A DNA stretch of 64,000 bases from Solen grandis (GCA_021229015.1 CM037777.1:27343002-27407001), one strand, 5' to 3'; counted from the stretch's first letter, positions 45,343 through 59,555 are shown. A program made the numbers and translations. Notes: generated from the sequence alone by a model not told the origin.

Positions 45343-46232
45343 GAAAGAACATTTCCTTGGTGTGGGATAGTTCTCATGAAAAGATCGGAGATTTAAAAAC
45401 TTCTTCATTGGAAATGAACAGATTATATAAAAAATAAACATCTCATTGTGATAATTCACTTGAAATCATGACCTTTTAAACCATATTAATCTATATGAAG
45501 CTTTTTCTTATCTTAGGCCGTGAAGTCCGTAAACGAGCGATCCCAGGGTTGGGATCAAACAACAGGTCAAACATTTTTTGCACCTTTTTCGTAGATATTC
45601 TTTCTCCAAAAACGATTTTACTTCCTTCTATCATCGTCGTTCGTTCCCACTAATATATGCCCTGCCAGTCCTAACTGGTTTGATGATTAAATATTGACAA
45701 AGTTTTTCCCTTTTCTTATTTGCATGTGGACATTAATTGTTCAAAATTCTAGCATGACTTTAATAGGAGCATGTGAGGGAAAAAAAGACAACCTCAGATT
45801 TAGCAATAATTACACAAAAAGAAACCTTCTATTTCCGAGAAAAAAAAAATGAAAGGTCGAACATTACGATGGTTTATAAGAGAAGCAAAAGCAAAAATGC
45901 ATCAGTAGAATGTCTCGTAAACATAGTCAACCCCCACTTAGTAGAGTCTGATAGACAGTTACAAACATACGAAACAAGTAACCGTATAAAGAGCATAGTT
46001 AATTTCATATCCATACATCCCAAATTTTATTAGGGTTTTTCTAGACACTATAAATTGTTTATGGGCATTTTTGTACGACCGAAGATTGAAATTAGCGAAG
46101 CGTCTAGCCAGGCACACTGTTTTCCTTTTCAAAGTATGAAAAACAATGAAAGAAGCCCAATTGTTGCAACAATACAGAGAATTTAACTTAATGTAAAACC
46201 CCCCAATATAATTAATTTCATATCTGTCTGTC
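45343..46232. other. A/T-rich sequence, no gene seen
   Basis: An 86-codon Lys/Arg/Ser-rich plus frame (45,773-46,033) has no domain and is not called. Confidence 0.3.
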
Positions 46233-46613
46233 TAGGGCTGAAACAGTATAAGGACTCTCTGGTCCGAATAGAAAATGCTGGTACCACGAAACAAACTTTT
46301 TTCCGTACCAGATATCGGACTTTTATATAATAACCCGTTACCTTTTTTTTATGACTATATACACTCAGTACCAATTCGTAAGGATACCTTTACAAAATTC
46401 TACACTCTATCACAAATATTTTTCTCGTGCGTTCAAGATAGAGTAAATTTTTGGTGGCAAACTTTATACGTTAGACACTATTGAAATGTATTAAAAAAAC
46501 GACCTCAATGATTAGTTATGACAGGTGGTAATGCTTTTTAAGCACGGGACACGGGTTTCTTCGGGTAATGGTATGACGGGTTGCCTGTAACAAAAATGGA
46601 CTCGTTTTAGCCA
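46233..46613. mobile_element. MITE family G, copy 2 (diverged)
   Basis: Left end TAGGGCTGAAACAGTATAAG and right end TAACAAAAATGGACTCGTTT TAGCC mirror copy 1 at 32,718-33,032, including the GTAACAAAAATGGA phrase next to the right terminus. The interior is longer and only loosely similar. Confidence 0.55.
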
Positions 46614-47499
46614 TAAATAACCGTGCACGTTATAATTTCTTTGTCTTTGTAACTTTAAAGACTTTTTTAAAATAAAAAAAACCAGATAATCACTGTTTTT
46701 AGATCTTAGGGTAGATAATTTATATTTCTAGGGAGATAACTAAAAAAAAAATAAAATATTCAGATAAAGGCAAAAATAAGTTTACATCAAACTTTACAGC
46801 CACTATTATCGTGTCAATGTTCCCTTGTTGACATTGTTTTTTACATCTTTAAAAACATAAATTGTCTAGTTTTTTCATACATACGTACACAAAGGACTAT
46901 GGCTTTGATAAAACAAGTAAAAATTCTACAAAATTATTCAGTTCATAAATCGATGAAGTAAACACAAAAATTAAGTTTTGAATTTCAGATTCATACTACC
47001 TTGACAGAATCAGAAAACAGAAAATTGTGACGTGTAATGATATGTTGACAATTTGATATAAAAAACGATATAATAATGCTTCTTTACTTACGCCATCATA
47101 CTGGCAGATGCAAAAATACGTCGGACCGTAGCGAGGTGATAAACGACTACGTTGTCATACAAGACTACTAACTTAACATTGCATATCGGAGATATAGACA
47201 CTAAACATCCACGGTAAATATCATAAGATTCCCCTTTTCTGCAAAATTAAAAAATATTGTCTATATCTAAGATGTGTCAAAAAGCCCAAAAGAAGAGTGC
47301 GTAAAAGAATAAGGAATATAAAACCACTGGTATTGTGAAAAAGGTGAGTATTAAAGTTGTTGTATGTATAATTGGTTTTCATTTTTGTACCATGTCATCA
47401 ACGACCCTTAAGAGTTTATTTAAAAATGATATTTTAGTGAAAGTTTTACTTAATTTTACAATTTTAACATTGAGTAAATAAATCTACTTGTTGTTCGTC
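46614..47499. other. A/T-rich sequence, no gene seen
   Basis: No coding frame or repeat is recognised. Confidence 0.3.
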
Positions 47500-47754
47500 T
47501 TAAAGACAGTATTACAGCCATTTTTGTTATATGTCAGACTGATATAGTGCTGCTACACTGCACTATCACGCCAAACATTGCATGGACCACACCCAGTCAC
47601 ATTATCCTGGCACCGGGCAAACCAGTCCTTGAGCTACCTGATTATATGCTTATCGCAAAGCTTGAGTAACAACTTTTGGGAAGACTCGGTCCCGAATCGA
47701 ACCCACGACTTACCGTTTCCGAGCGGACGCCTAACCCCTCGGCCACAGGGACGG
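47500..47754 (-). repeat. SINE family A, near full length, indel-rich
   Basis: GATATAGTGCTGCTACACTG, CACCCAGTCACATTATCCTG and GGCACCGGGCAAACCAGTCC, ending in the head GAGCGGACGCCTAACCCC TCGGCCAC. The outer tail is degraded. Confidence 0.88.
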
Positions 47755-48370
47755 TCATATCTTAGTTATAGATACCTTCGTTTACTAAGTTTAAATTATT
47801 GTTTTTTCAAATTAACAGATACAGCGTCGGAAACCCCCCGAGCGCTCACTTAGATCGTGGTATCCGAAGACCTGGCAATACATATGCACGCATGCATAAA
47901 GTATCTAATTATAACACCTTTTTAGGTAGACCTGTTATAAAAACAAATTTCACTATTCACATTTTCTCCTGTAATTTAAAACAAATTAAACTGAATACAG
48001 TATAATTGATGCAATGGTGAAGCTAATTGTACAGATGACAGTTATGCAAATGTACCATACATCTAAGAAAAAGGAACACTGAATCCTTGAAATATGCCTA
48101 ACGACTTTCTTCTTTCTTTTATAAAAAAATGTGGGAATTTTCACAATGAAGGGTTTTCAAATAGAAGTAATGGTAGAAAAACAGTTAAAACCCAAACTCT
48201 TGGGCATGCGGTATGTCTTTGAATACAGTCTCATCATTCCTGAAGAATTGGTACCAAGCTATATGCATTGAAACTCTATAATCAAAGCAAATGTATGTAA
48301 TATTGACTTGATATTTAATTTCTGGTAAACTTTATGATAAATGCTATTTCAGAAAACAATATGAAATGGA
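47755..48370. other. A/T-rich sequence, no gene seen
   Basis: No gene or repeat was recognised. Confidence 0.3.
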
Positions 48371-49689
48371 TACTGCAGTAACCATAGTTTAAAGGGGAAA
48401 AACAACCCCGGCCCAAAATTTTTATTCCGCTTTTATTTTTTTTTTAAATAAAAACTAAATTTCTGTGTCTTTTAACAAAACAAAAAGCTGTCCCTTCTGT
48501 TTTTAATTTGGGAAATTTTTTTCAAAAAAAATGTTTTATTTTTTTCTCGAAAAAGCAGTTGCAAAAAGTATAGGGGTTTCATTATAATGGGGCGATTTCT
48601 GTTTTGCCAGTTGCATTCCGTTTAAATGCTTATTCTGATAAAGGTAATCCGACTGCGAAATACAAGTACTGGCTTCCTACTTTTTCTAGCTTTGTCTTTA
48701 AAAAATTTTACACTTAAAAATAAGCTCGTGCATTTAAAAAAAGTAAGGCGAAACAGAATTTTGAAAAAAAGACTTTTTTAAAATAAAAAAAACAAAAGTC
48801 TTTTTAAAGAAATAAAAAAAAACCCCCTTTTTCCCTTTTCTTTTTCAAAGGATTTAAATAAAATAAAAAAAAAAAAGGAAAAAATTTTTTAAAAAATACT
48901 TTTTTCAAAAAAAATTTTTTTTTCCCTTTCGTTTTTTTAATTTTTTTTTAGTTTTTTTTCTTCGTTTTTTTTATATCTTTTTTTTTCGTTTAAGGGATTT
49001 GGCTTAAAAGGGGAAATTATTTTCAAAATTTTTTCCAAATTTAAAAATTTTTTAAAAGAAAAAAAAAATAAATTTAAACATTACCTTTTAACCTAAAATT
49101 GATTAAAATTTTTAAAAATTTTTAAAAACAGATTAAAAAGGGGGAGTTAAAAAAAAAAAAAAAGGGAAATTTTAATTTTTAATTTTTATTAAATTTAAGT
49201 TTTTAAAAAAAATTTTAAAATGGCAAAATTTTTCTTTATTTTTTGGGGGATTTTTAAAAGAATTAAAAAAAAACCGGTTTAAAAATTTTGAAAAATAAAC
49301 AAGTGGAAAATAAATGTTAAAGGGGTTTTTTTAGAGCGCGAACAAACGTTGAAGCTGACCCTCAAATTACTCAATAACGCCCAATTAAATTGAAAATGAT
49401 TGAAATGTAAAAAAGATTAATTTTTATCCTGCCCCCACTTTCAATTTCATTAAAATTTATCAAAAATGTATGATCGCCAAGCAGGAAACTTTTAAAAATT
49501 GATTTTGGGCCTTTAAAAAGACCTTTAACCCGTGACTTAAAAATTTAAAAATTTTCAGAGAAAAGAAGTGACCTCGGGCCTAACCGGCCAATTTTCATGC
49601 TTTCTATCTATTCAGTAAAGCTTTTGTAACATAAATAAAATTTTTTTAGGACAAAGTTCGAAACTCGGTTTGCCATAAAATCTTAAATT

Positions 49690-51150
49690 TTTCAATTTTA
49701 AAAATTTGAAAACAATCCCATTACATCATAACAACATCTTCTGTGAAAATATCAGATAAAATATAAAAAAATAAACATCTAAGGCAAAAACTTTTGAAGC
49801 TTACGTCAAAACTTTAAGTCAATTTAAGTCATTGAAATTAAAAAATTAGGAATTTAAAATTTATAACTTTTTGTCGACATTTATTTATGTTGTCACTGAA
49901 AACTTACAAATTAACTCTTATTTTGGAAAAAAGAAATAAATAATAACTAGATCCTTTTGTTAGACAAAAAAGGGCTTTTGATTAAGTAAAAATGTAACTT
50001 ATTTACTTTCTGCATCCCTCTTCAAATGAAAAAACCTGTATTAAATATGCTTATGAGTAAGACGTAAATGTCCCTCACCTCAAAAATTTAAAAATTCGCA
50101 AACTGCAAACGTGAAAGGGTTTAACTTTCTAATCTATCCTGAACTTTTAAACTAAAATAAAATTTTCGGTACTTATGTTGAACAATTTAAGACAGAATGG
50201 TCTTTCAAAAAAAATTTTTAAACGACAGGATAGGTACACTTATCAGATTACTCTAAAAATTTAAGGAAAATCCGACTCATTAAAGGCTTTTAAAATGCCC
50301 ATTTTTCACTTTTTTTTTAGCCTGACTTCCCCCTGACGTCATAAACGTGGCTGAGGATGCCTTTTGTTAAACGCATACTTTTTTCTTCATAACTTGTGAA
50401 ATTTCATTTTATTCTGAACAAATGGCATCATGTTCGAAATCATTCCAAAATGAAAATAAAAAAGCTTATGACGTACCTCAAAATTTTTTAGAAATTCTGC
50501 AGACTCAAACTGTATAAGTTTCAACTTTCATCATCTGAATTTTCTTTAATCCAAAATTTAAATTTTCGGGTCATTTAACTTATATACCCATGAACTGGGT
50601 CTTTCGGAATTTTGTTAGTTGAACAAGGATATCAACCTTAGTTTTAAAGATTTACATCTGAAAATTTGAAAAAATCCGACCATAAATGACGGCTGTAAAC
50701 CAAAAAAACACCAATTTTTCACTTTTTTTTGCTCTGAAATTATATACCATGGTGCATATGCTTTTGTTTAAAAGGAAATTTATGATAATTGAATATTTCA
50801 AATTTTGAACAACTGCACATTTGTAAAATTTCCCTTAATAAAATAAAAATATTTCTTATGATCACAATTTACGTCATAGAGATACAACCAAAGATATGTA
50901 AAAAATTCTGCAGAATGAATTTTGTGAAAGTTTCAACTTTCATTTCATCCTAACGCTTTTAATCTAAAATGAAATTCGTCAATGTTCAATTCTTTTTTCA
51001 GCCACAGAACTTCAGTTCTTTCAATTTTGTAACTACAATGAGCACACCCTTAGTTTTCAAGATTACCTTCCCTTTAAAATTTGAAAGAAAATCAGACCAT
51101 AATTACGGCTTGTAGAGCCGAAACCATTTTTTTCCTTTTTTTAGCTTTGA
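49690..51150. repeat. Tandem repeat, about 410-bp period, three or more units
   Basis: The phrase AAATTCTGCAGA with nearby GTTTCAACTTTCAT recurs at 50,495 and 50,906 (411 bases apart), and a damaged counterpart (AAATTCGCAAACTGCAAAC) is about 400 bases earlier at 50,093. Each unit also has AAAATCCGACCATAAATGAC-like and CCAATTTTTCACTTTTTTT-like blocks in the same order. Unit number to the left is unclear because of sequence damage. Confidence 0.6.
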
Positions 51151-53939
51151 CTAATGAGTCATTTTTAAGTGAAAAATTAGTCATTCAAAAACCAAATTTA
51201 CTCTGAATCACTTTAAAATTATGCCCGCTGGCTTATTTGGCAACCTTTTAAATTTGAACCTCAAAAGGTGAAAAAATAATATAATAATAACTAGATGTCA
51301 TTCGTTTTAAAACGAATGAAAGGACTTTTGAAACCTGTTTATATATATATATTAAGAAAATGACTAATTAGATAATACGTCCAAATGCAACTTTTCTATT
51401 CTCCTTTTTCTATAATTTTTAAAATAGCACAAATAGAACATTGTTAATTTTAATAAAATTCCCCACATATCATGCACATGAAGTTTGTTTACATACATAT
51501 TATATTCTATACATGAAAAAAAAATAACATGAATCAAATGTGACAATTTTTCAAATGTTTTTAAAAAGGGGGGGTTTTAGCCCTCAAGGGAAAAATAGAA
51601 ATTTGTATTGGCAACCCCCAAATTTAAAATTTTCGTTTTGGCTTTTGGGGGGTTTTTTTCCTTTTTTGGTTTAACGTAATTTTTAAAAAAAACTCCCCCC
51701 CTAAAACATTAGATTTTTAATAAAATGTTTTTAGATCAAAAAAGGGGGGTTCCTAATTTTTCGGTTCAAATGTGTAGTACAAAAGGGCAAAACATTTTTG
51801 CTTTTTTGGGAAAAAACAAAGTTTTTTAAACAAAATTACAAAAAAAAAAAAAAAAATCAAGAATCCCACAATTTAAATAATAAAATTTTTTTTTTTAATT
51901 TCGCAAATATTTTAACGGGACCCTTTGGGTGATTTTCCTATTTTTTGTGCTGATTAAACTTTTTTCTGAACTTTTTTTGAATCCTTCAAAAAACCCCCCT
52001 TTAAATCTTAAAAAATTTTTTTTAAACTAATATTAAAAACCCAGTTTTTCTTTTGAAAAAAAAGAAAACACATATTCACAAAAACTTATTTCTTTAGTTT
52101 TTTTTTATCTTTTTATTGGTCCAATTTAAAAAAATAAAAATTTTTTGGAAAATTTATTCGAAAATTTTTTTATTTATTTAAAAACAAAAGAGAATGCACA
52201 AATTAGTGGGGTGGGAAAACAAAATTTTACCCAAACCCAAAAAAAAATTTTATGACTTTGCAAAATAAAAATTTAAAGGAGTTTGAAAAGGAAAATTAAA
52301 AAAAAATAAATAAATTTTCCTCCCAATTTCTTTATTTTTCCTTTGTTAAAAACCCCGGGGCCTACTAACTGCAAAATTTAAAACCATCTAAAAGGCTTTT
52401 TAAGCTTAAAATTTGGGATTGGGTTTAAATTACCCCATACTTGGGACATTTCCCTTTTAAAAACGCCCCCATCCACCTAAAAAAATTTTGAAAACCCCAT
52501 TAAAGGGGTCTGGGGTTTTAAATTTCACAATTTCTTACGTCAAGAGTTGGGTTCTGAACACATTGTCAAAACCTTGAAGGGTTCGGCATTAAATTTAAAT
52601 TTTTCCAAAAAAAAACCCTTTTTAATCTTGTTTTAAAAAAGAAATTCTTTTTAAAAAACTCCTGATGCATTTTTTCCACAAAATTTTGTCCCAAACCCAA
52701 AAACTGAAACTCTTTTTTCCAAAAAAACCCCTTTTTATAGAAATTTTTTTCCCCCCTTTTTTTAACTTGAATGCTTAGAACCCCGGACTTTTTTAAATTT
52801 TAAAAAGGGGGCCCTAGAACTTTTTTTCCAAAAAGTGTTTTGGGAAAATTTTTAAAAAATTTTTGCCCGGAAAAACCTTTTAAAATTGTTGGGCTTCAAA
52901 CAACATTGTCTAAAAAAATTTTCATGATTTCCGTAAAATTTTTATTCCTTAACTTTAAATATAAAATTCTTGAATTTTTCATTTTATTAATGATCAGGGG
53001 GAAAAATTTTTTTTTTTAAAAAAAAACCTAATTGCTAAAATCCTTCATTTTGGCAGATTTTTATTTAAAAAATTTCACCCTTGGTTTTAATTTACGCTTG
53101 AACCGGGTTTTTGGGAAAAAAACCCCCCGGGGCCAAAAAGAATAATTAAAAAAAACTTGAATTTAAAAAAACGTTAAAAAGGGGGGACAACACAATTTTA
53201 AATGTGATTTTTTTGGGGGTTAGGCTTAAAAATTGTCAAAATTCTCCCTAGGTTTTTTTTCTGGCCCCGGGGAATTTCAAATTTTTTCCCATTTAAAAAA
53301 AAAATTTAAAATAAAAAAAATTTTGGAAAAGTCCAAAAAAAAAACTCCCCCTAGTTTTTGCTTTGGGAAGAAACCCAAAAAAAATTTTTCAAACCCCTGT
53401 TTTTTCCCCGGGGGGCAAAAAAGAAAATGTGTTACAATCCAACAACAAAACCCCAAAATTTGGGTAAATTTTAAAAAAATTTTTTTGTTTGGAAAATTAA
53501 AAGTTGAAATTAACGCCATAAAAAGTTTGAAAGTAAAAGACCAGTTATTTACAATGACAATCAGAAACAATCTTGTTTTGAAATGTTTTTTTTGGTTTAC
53601 ATTTTTTTTCGTTTTTTTTTTGACTGTTTATACTGTTTTCATGGTTGTTTTCCCCCTTGGTTTTAATTTTTAAATTTGGTAACCCTTTTTAAATTTTTTT
53701 TAAAATTTACCGTAAAAATTTTTGAAGCAATTTAAAACCCCTCCTCAAAACTTTTTGTATCACCTTAAAGATCCTTTTTTCCCGCTTTTTTTAGTTTGTT
53801 AAAGTTTTCCGGGATTAACCCCCTTAAAATTTTTTTTTAATAGCTGAAATTTTTGGTTTAATCATTATAATAAACGTTATTTCTTTTTTTTTGGGTTATA
53901 AAATCTATGACTTTTGCAAAACCCCTTTCCAAACGTAGT

Positions 53940-56900
53940 TTTCCCGAAATTTGGTTAAACAGATTGTAATAGTCAATATTCAACCTAATGAGGTCTTTAT
54001 AGTAAAATTTCCAAAGGGGTTTTAATAGTAATTTTCCCAAAGGTTTTTTTTTTGTTTTTTTAAACAGGAATAAGTCGTTGTCCCAAATCTTAAAAAATTT
54101 TTTTAGGCTTTTCCCTTTCAAATGGGTTCTTAAATAGCAGAGGCCCCCAAAGGGTCTTTCCAAAATTGTCCAATGAGGGGAAAAAGCAATTTTTTTTTAA
54201 GACTTAATTAGCGATTTTTTTTCCAATTCGTCAATTGCCAAATTTTAAAGATCAATTTTTTAAGGGTCCTTAAAAAATTTTTCCTAAGGGTTTTCCAATT
54301 TTTTCCTTTTTTAAAGGGCTTTACCATTTCCTAATAAGGTTTTAAATTGTTTTCCTGAGGTCTTTAATTTCCAAAACCTAAAAGGTTTTTATAGTAATTT
54401 CCTAAAAGGGGCTTTTGAGGTCAAAGAGGCTTAATTTCGTTTCCTTAGGTTTTTTTAAAAAAATTTTTTAAGGCTAATATGAATTTCCTTTCTTTTTTCA
54501 ATTGTTTTGATAAAAAAACAGAGTTTAATGGGGCCCCCTTGTTTTTTTTCCTTATAAATTTTTCCCAAATTTAAAGGGTTTTTGGCTTAATAATCAATTT
54601 TCCTAATATTTTAAACCAAGTTTTTCCCAAAATCTAACGCGTTTCCAACAGGGAAACCCAAAATTTCCAAAGGAAAATTTGCCCATTGTCCTGAGGCCCT
54701 TTCAATTGTCTTTAAAGGTCCTAAATTTTTTATTTTGGGTTTTTAGCAATTGTCCAAAAGTCTTTATCCCCGAGCAATAATCTAAAAATGTTGGTCCCCT
54801 TAAACGCAAGATTGTCCTAAATATAATTTTCTCGAAATTTAGGGTTTAAAAAGGATTGGAGGCTTAAATTCCCCCTTTTCCCCTTTTCCCAAATTGAATT
54901 TCCAATTTCCTAAAATTCAGTTTCCCCAAGGGTTTAATTTTAGATTTTTCCATGGAAATTAAACCCCCCCTTTTTAAAATTTTTTTTTTAAAAATTGGGG
55001 TTTTCCTAATGAGGCAAAAAGGGTTTTCCAATGAGTCTTTGGCAGATTTTGCCTTTTAAAAAATTTTTTCCCCTTTTTTGCCTTTGTTTTAAAATTTTTT
55101 TAAAGGAAAAAGGGCCAATTTTCAAGTTTGGGAATTGGGGGGGGGTTTTGAAGAGTTTTCCTTTTTAAAAAAGGAAGGGTTTTTTAAAAAACCTAAGAGG
55201 CCCTTAAACCGATTTCCAAAATTTTCAGAGTAAGATTTAAAAAAGGGGGTTTTTTGGGGGGTCCCCAAAGTTTTTTAATTTAAAAAAATCCGCCTTGGGG
55301 GTTTTTTTTAAAGGGTTTATTGTTTTTCCAAACCCCGGCCTAAAAATCTATTGCCAAGAGGTCAATTGAATTGCCTAATGTCTTAAAAGCCCTTTTCCCA
55401 ATAGGGCAAAATTTTTTTTTTTAATTTTCTTTTATGAATTGTCCTAAGGGGGGTTTTTTTTTTTTAAATAATTTTTTTTTTTTTTCGAGTTTCCTTGGGT
55501 TTTTTTTTTTTTTAAAAAATTTCCCCGGGCCCAAAGCAATTTTTTAAAAAAAACCCCGGGTTTAATGGGCTTTTTGCAGGTTTTCCAATAACCCAAATTT
55601 AAAATTTTTTTAAAATTTCCCTTTTTCCCCTTTTTTTTTCAATTTTAAAAAAATTTTTCCAAATTTTAAGGGCCCCTTGCCTTTTTTTCGAAGTCCCAAA
55701 AGGGATAAAATTGTTTTTCCAAAGAGGGTTTTTTAAATTTCGTTTTTTAAAAATTTAATTTTTTAATTGTCCTTTGTCCTAAAAAAAACCCCCGATTTTC
55801 CTAAGATTCTTGGTTTTTTAAAAGGGCTAAAAAGTCCAAGGGGTTTAAAGGTCCTAAACCCTTTTCCCCAAAAATTTTTTTTGTCAATTTTCCTCCCGGG
55901 GTTTTTTTAAAAACAGATTGTCCAAAAAAGGCTAAATTTTTCAGTTGTTTTTGGCCCCGGGTTTTTTAAAAAGGGCTTTAAAGTTTTCCTTGGGAAAATA
56001 CTTAAATTTTCCTAACCAAAAAAATCCCCAAAAAAGGGTTTGTCTTTTTTTCCCCAAGGGTTAATTAATGATTTAAAGGGGGTTAATTGCGATTGCCAAA
56101 ATTTTTTGGATTTCTTTGTCTAATAAAATTTTTCCCCAAAGGTTTAAAAAATTGTCCTAATGGGCCCAATTGAATTTTCCCAAATTTTTAAAGATTTTTT
56201 AAAAGGGCCAAATTCAGATTGTCCAAGACCTAAAAAATTTCCTAAAAAATAACCCAAGTCCCAAAAGACAAAAAAATTTTTTTAAAAAAAAAAATTTTAA
56301 AAGCATAAACTCAATTCCAACAGTCTTTAAAAAATTTAAAAAAAAGAGCCCAAAAATTAAAACCCCGATTTCCAAATGGAGGTTTAAGTAATTTTCCCCA
56401 AATCTAAAAAGTCTTTTTGGGGTTTTTTTTGGTTTTTTCCAAAGGTTTTTAATTTAACCTTTTTAAAGGGGCTTAAAAATCAAGATTGCCTTTTGGTTTT
56501 GGGCAATTTTCCAAAGTTTTTTTTGTCATATTGTCCCGGGGGTCCTAAATGCAGATTCCCCCTTGGGGTTTTAAAAGAAAAACTAAAAAGGGCTTTTTTA
56601 AAAAAAATTTTTCCAATGAAAGGGCAACGCAAAATTTTCCTAAGGGTTAAAGGCAATTTTCCCAAAAAAGGCTTAAAATATCCAAATTTAATAGCCTTAA
56701 AATCAAATTTCCTAAAAATTTTTTTCAGAGCTTAAAGGGGCCAATATCGTTTCCAAAGGGCCCAAAAAACCATTTTTCCCCCGATAAAATTTTTTGCCTA
56801 ACGAGTTTTTAATATTTAGATTTCCCAATAAGTTTAATAATCGATTTTAACTTAAATTTCCCAAGCCAAATTTTATTTGGGGCCAAAATTTTAATTTCCA

Positions 56901-57340
56901 AGTTAAAAGGCCCAAAGGGGCTTTTTTTTGATTTTTTTTTAAAAAATTTAATTTGGGATGTTTTAAAGGGGGTTTTTTTTGCAATTGCCTAAGGGTATTA
57001 AACCCAAAAATTTTCCAAAGGGTTTAAAAAATTGACCAATTTTAGGGCCTTTCCGATTTCCAAAATTTTTTAAACCCCAAATTTTCAATGGGTAAAAAGT
57101 CAAATTTCCAATGGGTCTTTAATGATGTTAATGAGGGGCCAAAATTAATTTCCCCAAAGGTTAAAAAAATACAAATTTCCAATGGGTCAATTTATCAATT
57201 TCCCCAAAGGGTCAAATCCAAATTGTTAAGGGGTTTTTCGCGTTTCCTGAGGTTTAAAGAAGTTTAATTAAAATGGAATTTAAAAATCAAAATTTCCAAA
57301 GGTCCTTAGTTCAATGTTTTGGGTAAAAATTTTTTTTTAA
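53940..57340. repeat. Degraded minisatellite, roughly 20-30 bp period
   Basis: Words like TTTCCTAATGGGTCTTTAAT, TTGTCCAAAG and CAGATTGTCC recur every 20-30 bases over about 3.4 kb, for example TTTCCAATGGGTC at 57,177 and TTTCCCCAAAGGGTC about 24 bases later. Homopolymer expansion blurs the unit, so length and copy number are estimates. Confidence 0.5.
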
Positions 57341-59150
57341 AACTTAATTTGGAACCTTTTTTTTTTTAAAGTCCAAAATTTTAAAAAGAATTGAATGGGT
57401 TATATCTTTAAAAAAGGGGCCTTTTTTAAATTTAAAATTTTTAAAATTTTTATTCATTTTTTTTTTTAAAAATTTAAAACCCCAAAAAAATTTTTTAAAT
57501 TGGGTTTTAAGGGAGGTTTTAAATGGGTTTTTAAAGGGGATTTCCCTTGGGAAATTTAAATGGGAATTTTTTAAAAATTTAAAAAAGGGGCCAAATTTTT
57601 TCCCTTTTTTTGGGTTTTTAAAATTTTTTCCTAAAGGTTTTAAGAAATTTTTTTTGGTTTTTAAAGCCCAATTAAATTTTCCGGTTTTAATTTTGTAAAA
57701 AGGTTTTTTCCCAAAAGCCCAAAAGGGGCCCCGAAAAGGGTTTAATATTTTTTGGCCCAAATTTAAAGTCCCCCCTTAAATTTAACTTTTATTTCCGGGC
57801 AAGGTTTTTTTAGTTGAAGGGAGCCTAAACCCCGCCCCGGGCTTTTTTAGACTTTGAAATTTCTTTTTAATTTAAAATTTTTTTTTCCCAAAAAAATTTA
57901 TTTTTTTTTTGGGAAAACCCTTGTTTAAATTTTTTTTTTTCCCCTTTTTTTTAAAATTTTTTTTTTTTTTAATTTTCCCTTTTTAAATTTCCTTAAAAAA
58001 ATTTTGACATTTTTTCCAAATTTAAATGCTTTAAAATTTTTAATTTTAATTTGGGGTTTTAATAAAAAGGGGAAACCTTTCCAATTTAAAAAAATTTGAG
58101 TTTCTTTTTTAAAAGGGGGTTTCCAAATTTTTAAAAGGTCAATTTTAAAATTTTTAAAATTTTTTTTTTAATTTTAAAAAAAAAATTTAAAAACCAATAA
58201 AAATTTTTACTTTTTAAAAAAAAATTTTTGTGGTTACAAATTTTTTTTTTTTTTAAATTTTGGTCAATCTTAATTAAATCCCGGGCTTAGGAAAACCCTA
58301 AACCCCCCAAAATTTTTCCCCAAAAACCTAATCTAATTTTTTTTTCATTTTTAAAAATTTTTAAAATTTAAAAAATTTTTAAAGTTAAAAAAAAAAAAAA
58401 AAAAAAAAAAATGGGAATTTTTTTTTTAAATAAAAACCAATGATTTAAACTTAAAATTTTTTTTTTCCCCGGGTTCTTTTTCCCCCCCCCCCTTTTTTTT
58501 ATTTTTAATTTTTGGAAAAATTTTGCCCTTTTTTTTTTTTTTTTCCAAACCCCCTTTGGCAAGAAAAAAGGGGGGGTTTTTAAAATTTTAATTTTTAAAA
58601 AAACTTGCCCAAAATTTTTTGTATTTTTAAATTTTTTTTTAAAAATTCTTTTTTTTTTTTTAAAAAAAATTTTTTAAAGGCCCCTTTTTTCAATTTTTAA
58701 AATTTTAATTTCCCAAAATTTTTTTTTAACCCTTTTTAATTCCCCCCCCAAAAAATTTTTAAACAAAAAAATGCTGTTTTCTATTAACCATTTATATAAT
58801 TTTGGGTTTTCATAATATACCATTTGGGTAACCATTTTTCTAAAATAAGAAAAAAAAAAAAAAAAATTAATTTTCAGCTACCACAAAACCTTTTAAAAAA
58901 ATTTCAAAAAATTTTTAGGGTTAAACGGAAAACCAAAATGGGTGGGCCCCCCTAATATTTTTAACATTAAAATCCCCATAGTTAGAGCATTTTATTTAGT
59001 ATCCATTAAATTCTTCTTTAAAATATATAATACTTTTGATAATAAAATACATGTAATTTATTAAAATGAAAAATAAATTAATCTTAACCTCTTTTTTAGC
59101 TCATATAATTCTTTCATTAAACTTTATGAATAAATAGTAGTGTCTTACTT

Positions 59151-59354
59151 AAGGTAATCCATCCATCATTTATTTGTGATCATGCTCCATCAAGCGATCG
59201 TTGGAATTTTATAGTAAATGCAAGCCTTTATAGACTTTGAGAAGAAGTGCCTATTGCTCCAATGCAGTGGATGCTTGCATCTGAAACTGAACCCTTTTTT
59301 AAAAGCACTTGTAGGACCATGATTTTAAAATTTAATGAGGGATGGATTCCCTTT
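59151..59354. mobile_element. MITE family J (about 204 bp)
   Basis: AAGGTAATCCATCCATCATT on the left and AATGAGGGATGGATTCCCTTT on the right are imperfect inverted repeats of about 20 bases. A solo left end occurs at 9,132-9,165. It is non-coding. Confidence 0.6.
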
Positions 59355-59555
59355 GATAAAAAAATTTTTTAACTAATGTCAGATCCAATACATGTATATC
59401 TAATACATGCAAAAAATACCAATTACTTCAAAGTATTAAAATCATTGTCTCTTAATATTTATTAGATTTTTACTGCAATTAATCTGTAAAAGACATTTTA
59501 TTAAGTCTTTTGAAAAACCACAAACTACAATGTATTTTCATTTGTTTATTTAAAG

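Larger units (their letters stand above)
48371..58960. other. Homopolymer-block sequence, probable consensus artefact
   Basis: About 10.6 kb made largely of alternating A, T, C and G runs (AAAATTTTTCCCCAAAGGGG texture), with the densest part at 48,750-49,330 and 51,540-58,960. Natural A/T-rich DNA does not look like this; unpolished long-read or collapsed consensus does. Lys/Phe/Asn-rich open frames here (for example 53,233-53,673 and 57,344-57,760) are by-products. Two repeat signals survive and are listed separately. Confidence 0.75.

Noticed and set aside
53233..53673. 146-codon Lys/Phe-rich frame and its antisense partner
   Set aside because: It lies in homopolymer-block sequence; residues are those of AAA, TTT, CCC and GGG codons.
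57344..57760. 138-codon Lys/Phe/Asn-rich minus frame
   Set aside because: Same homopolymer artefact; no domain.
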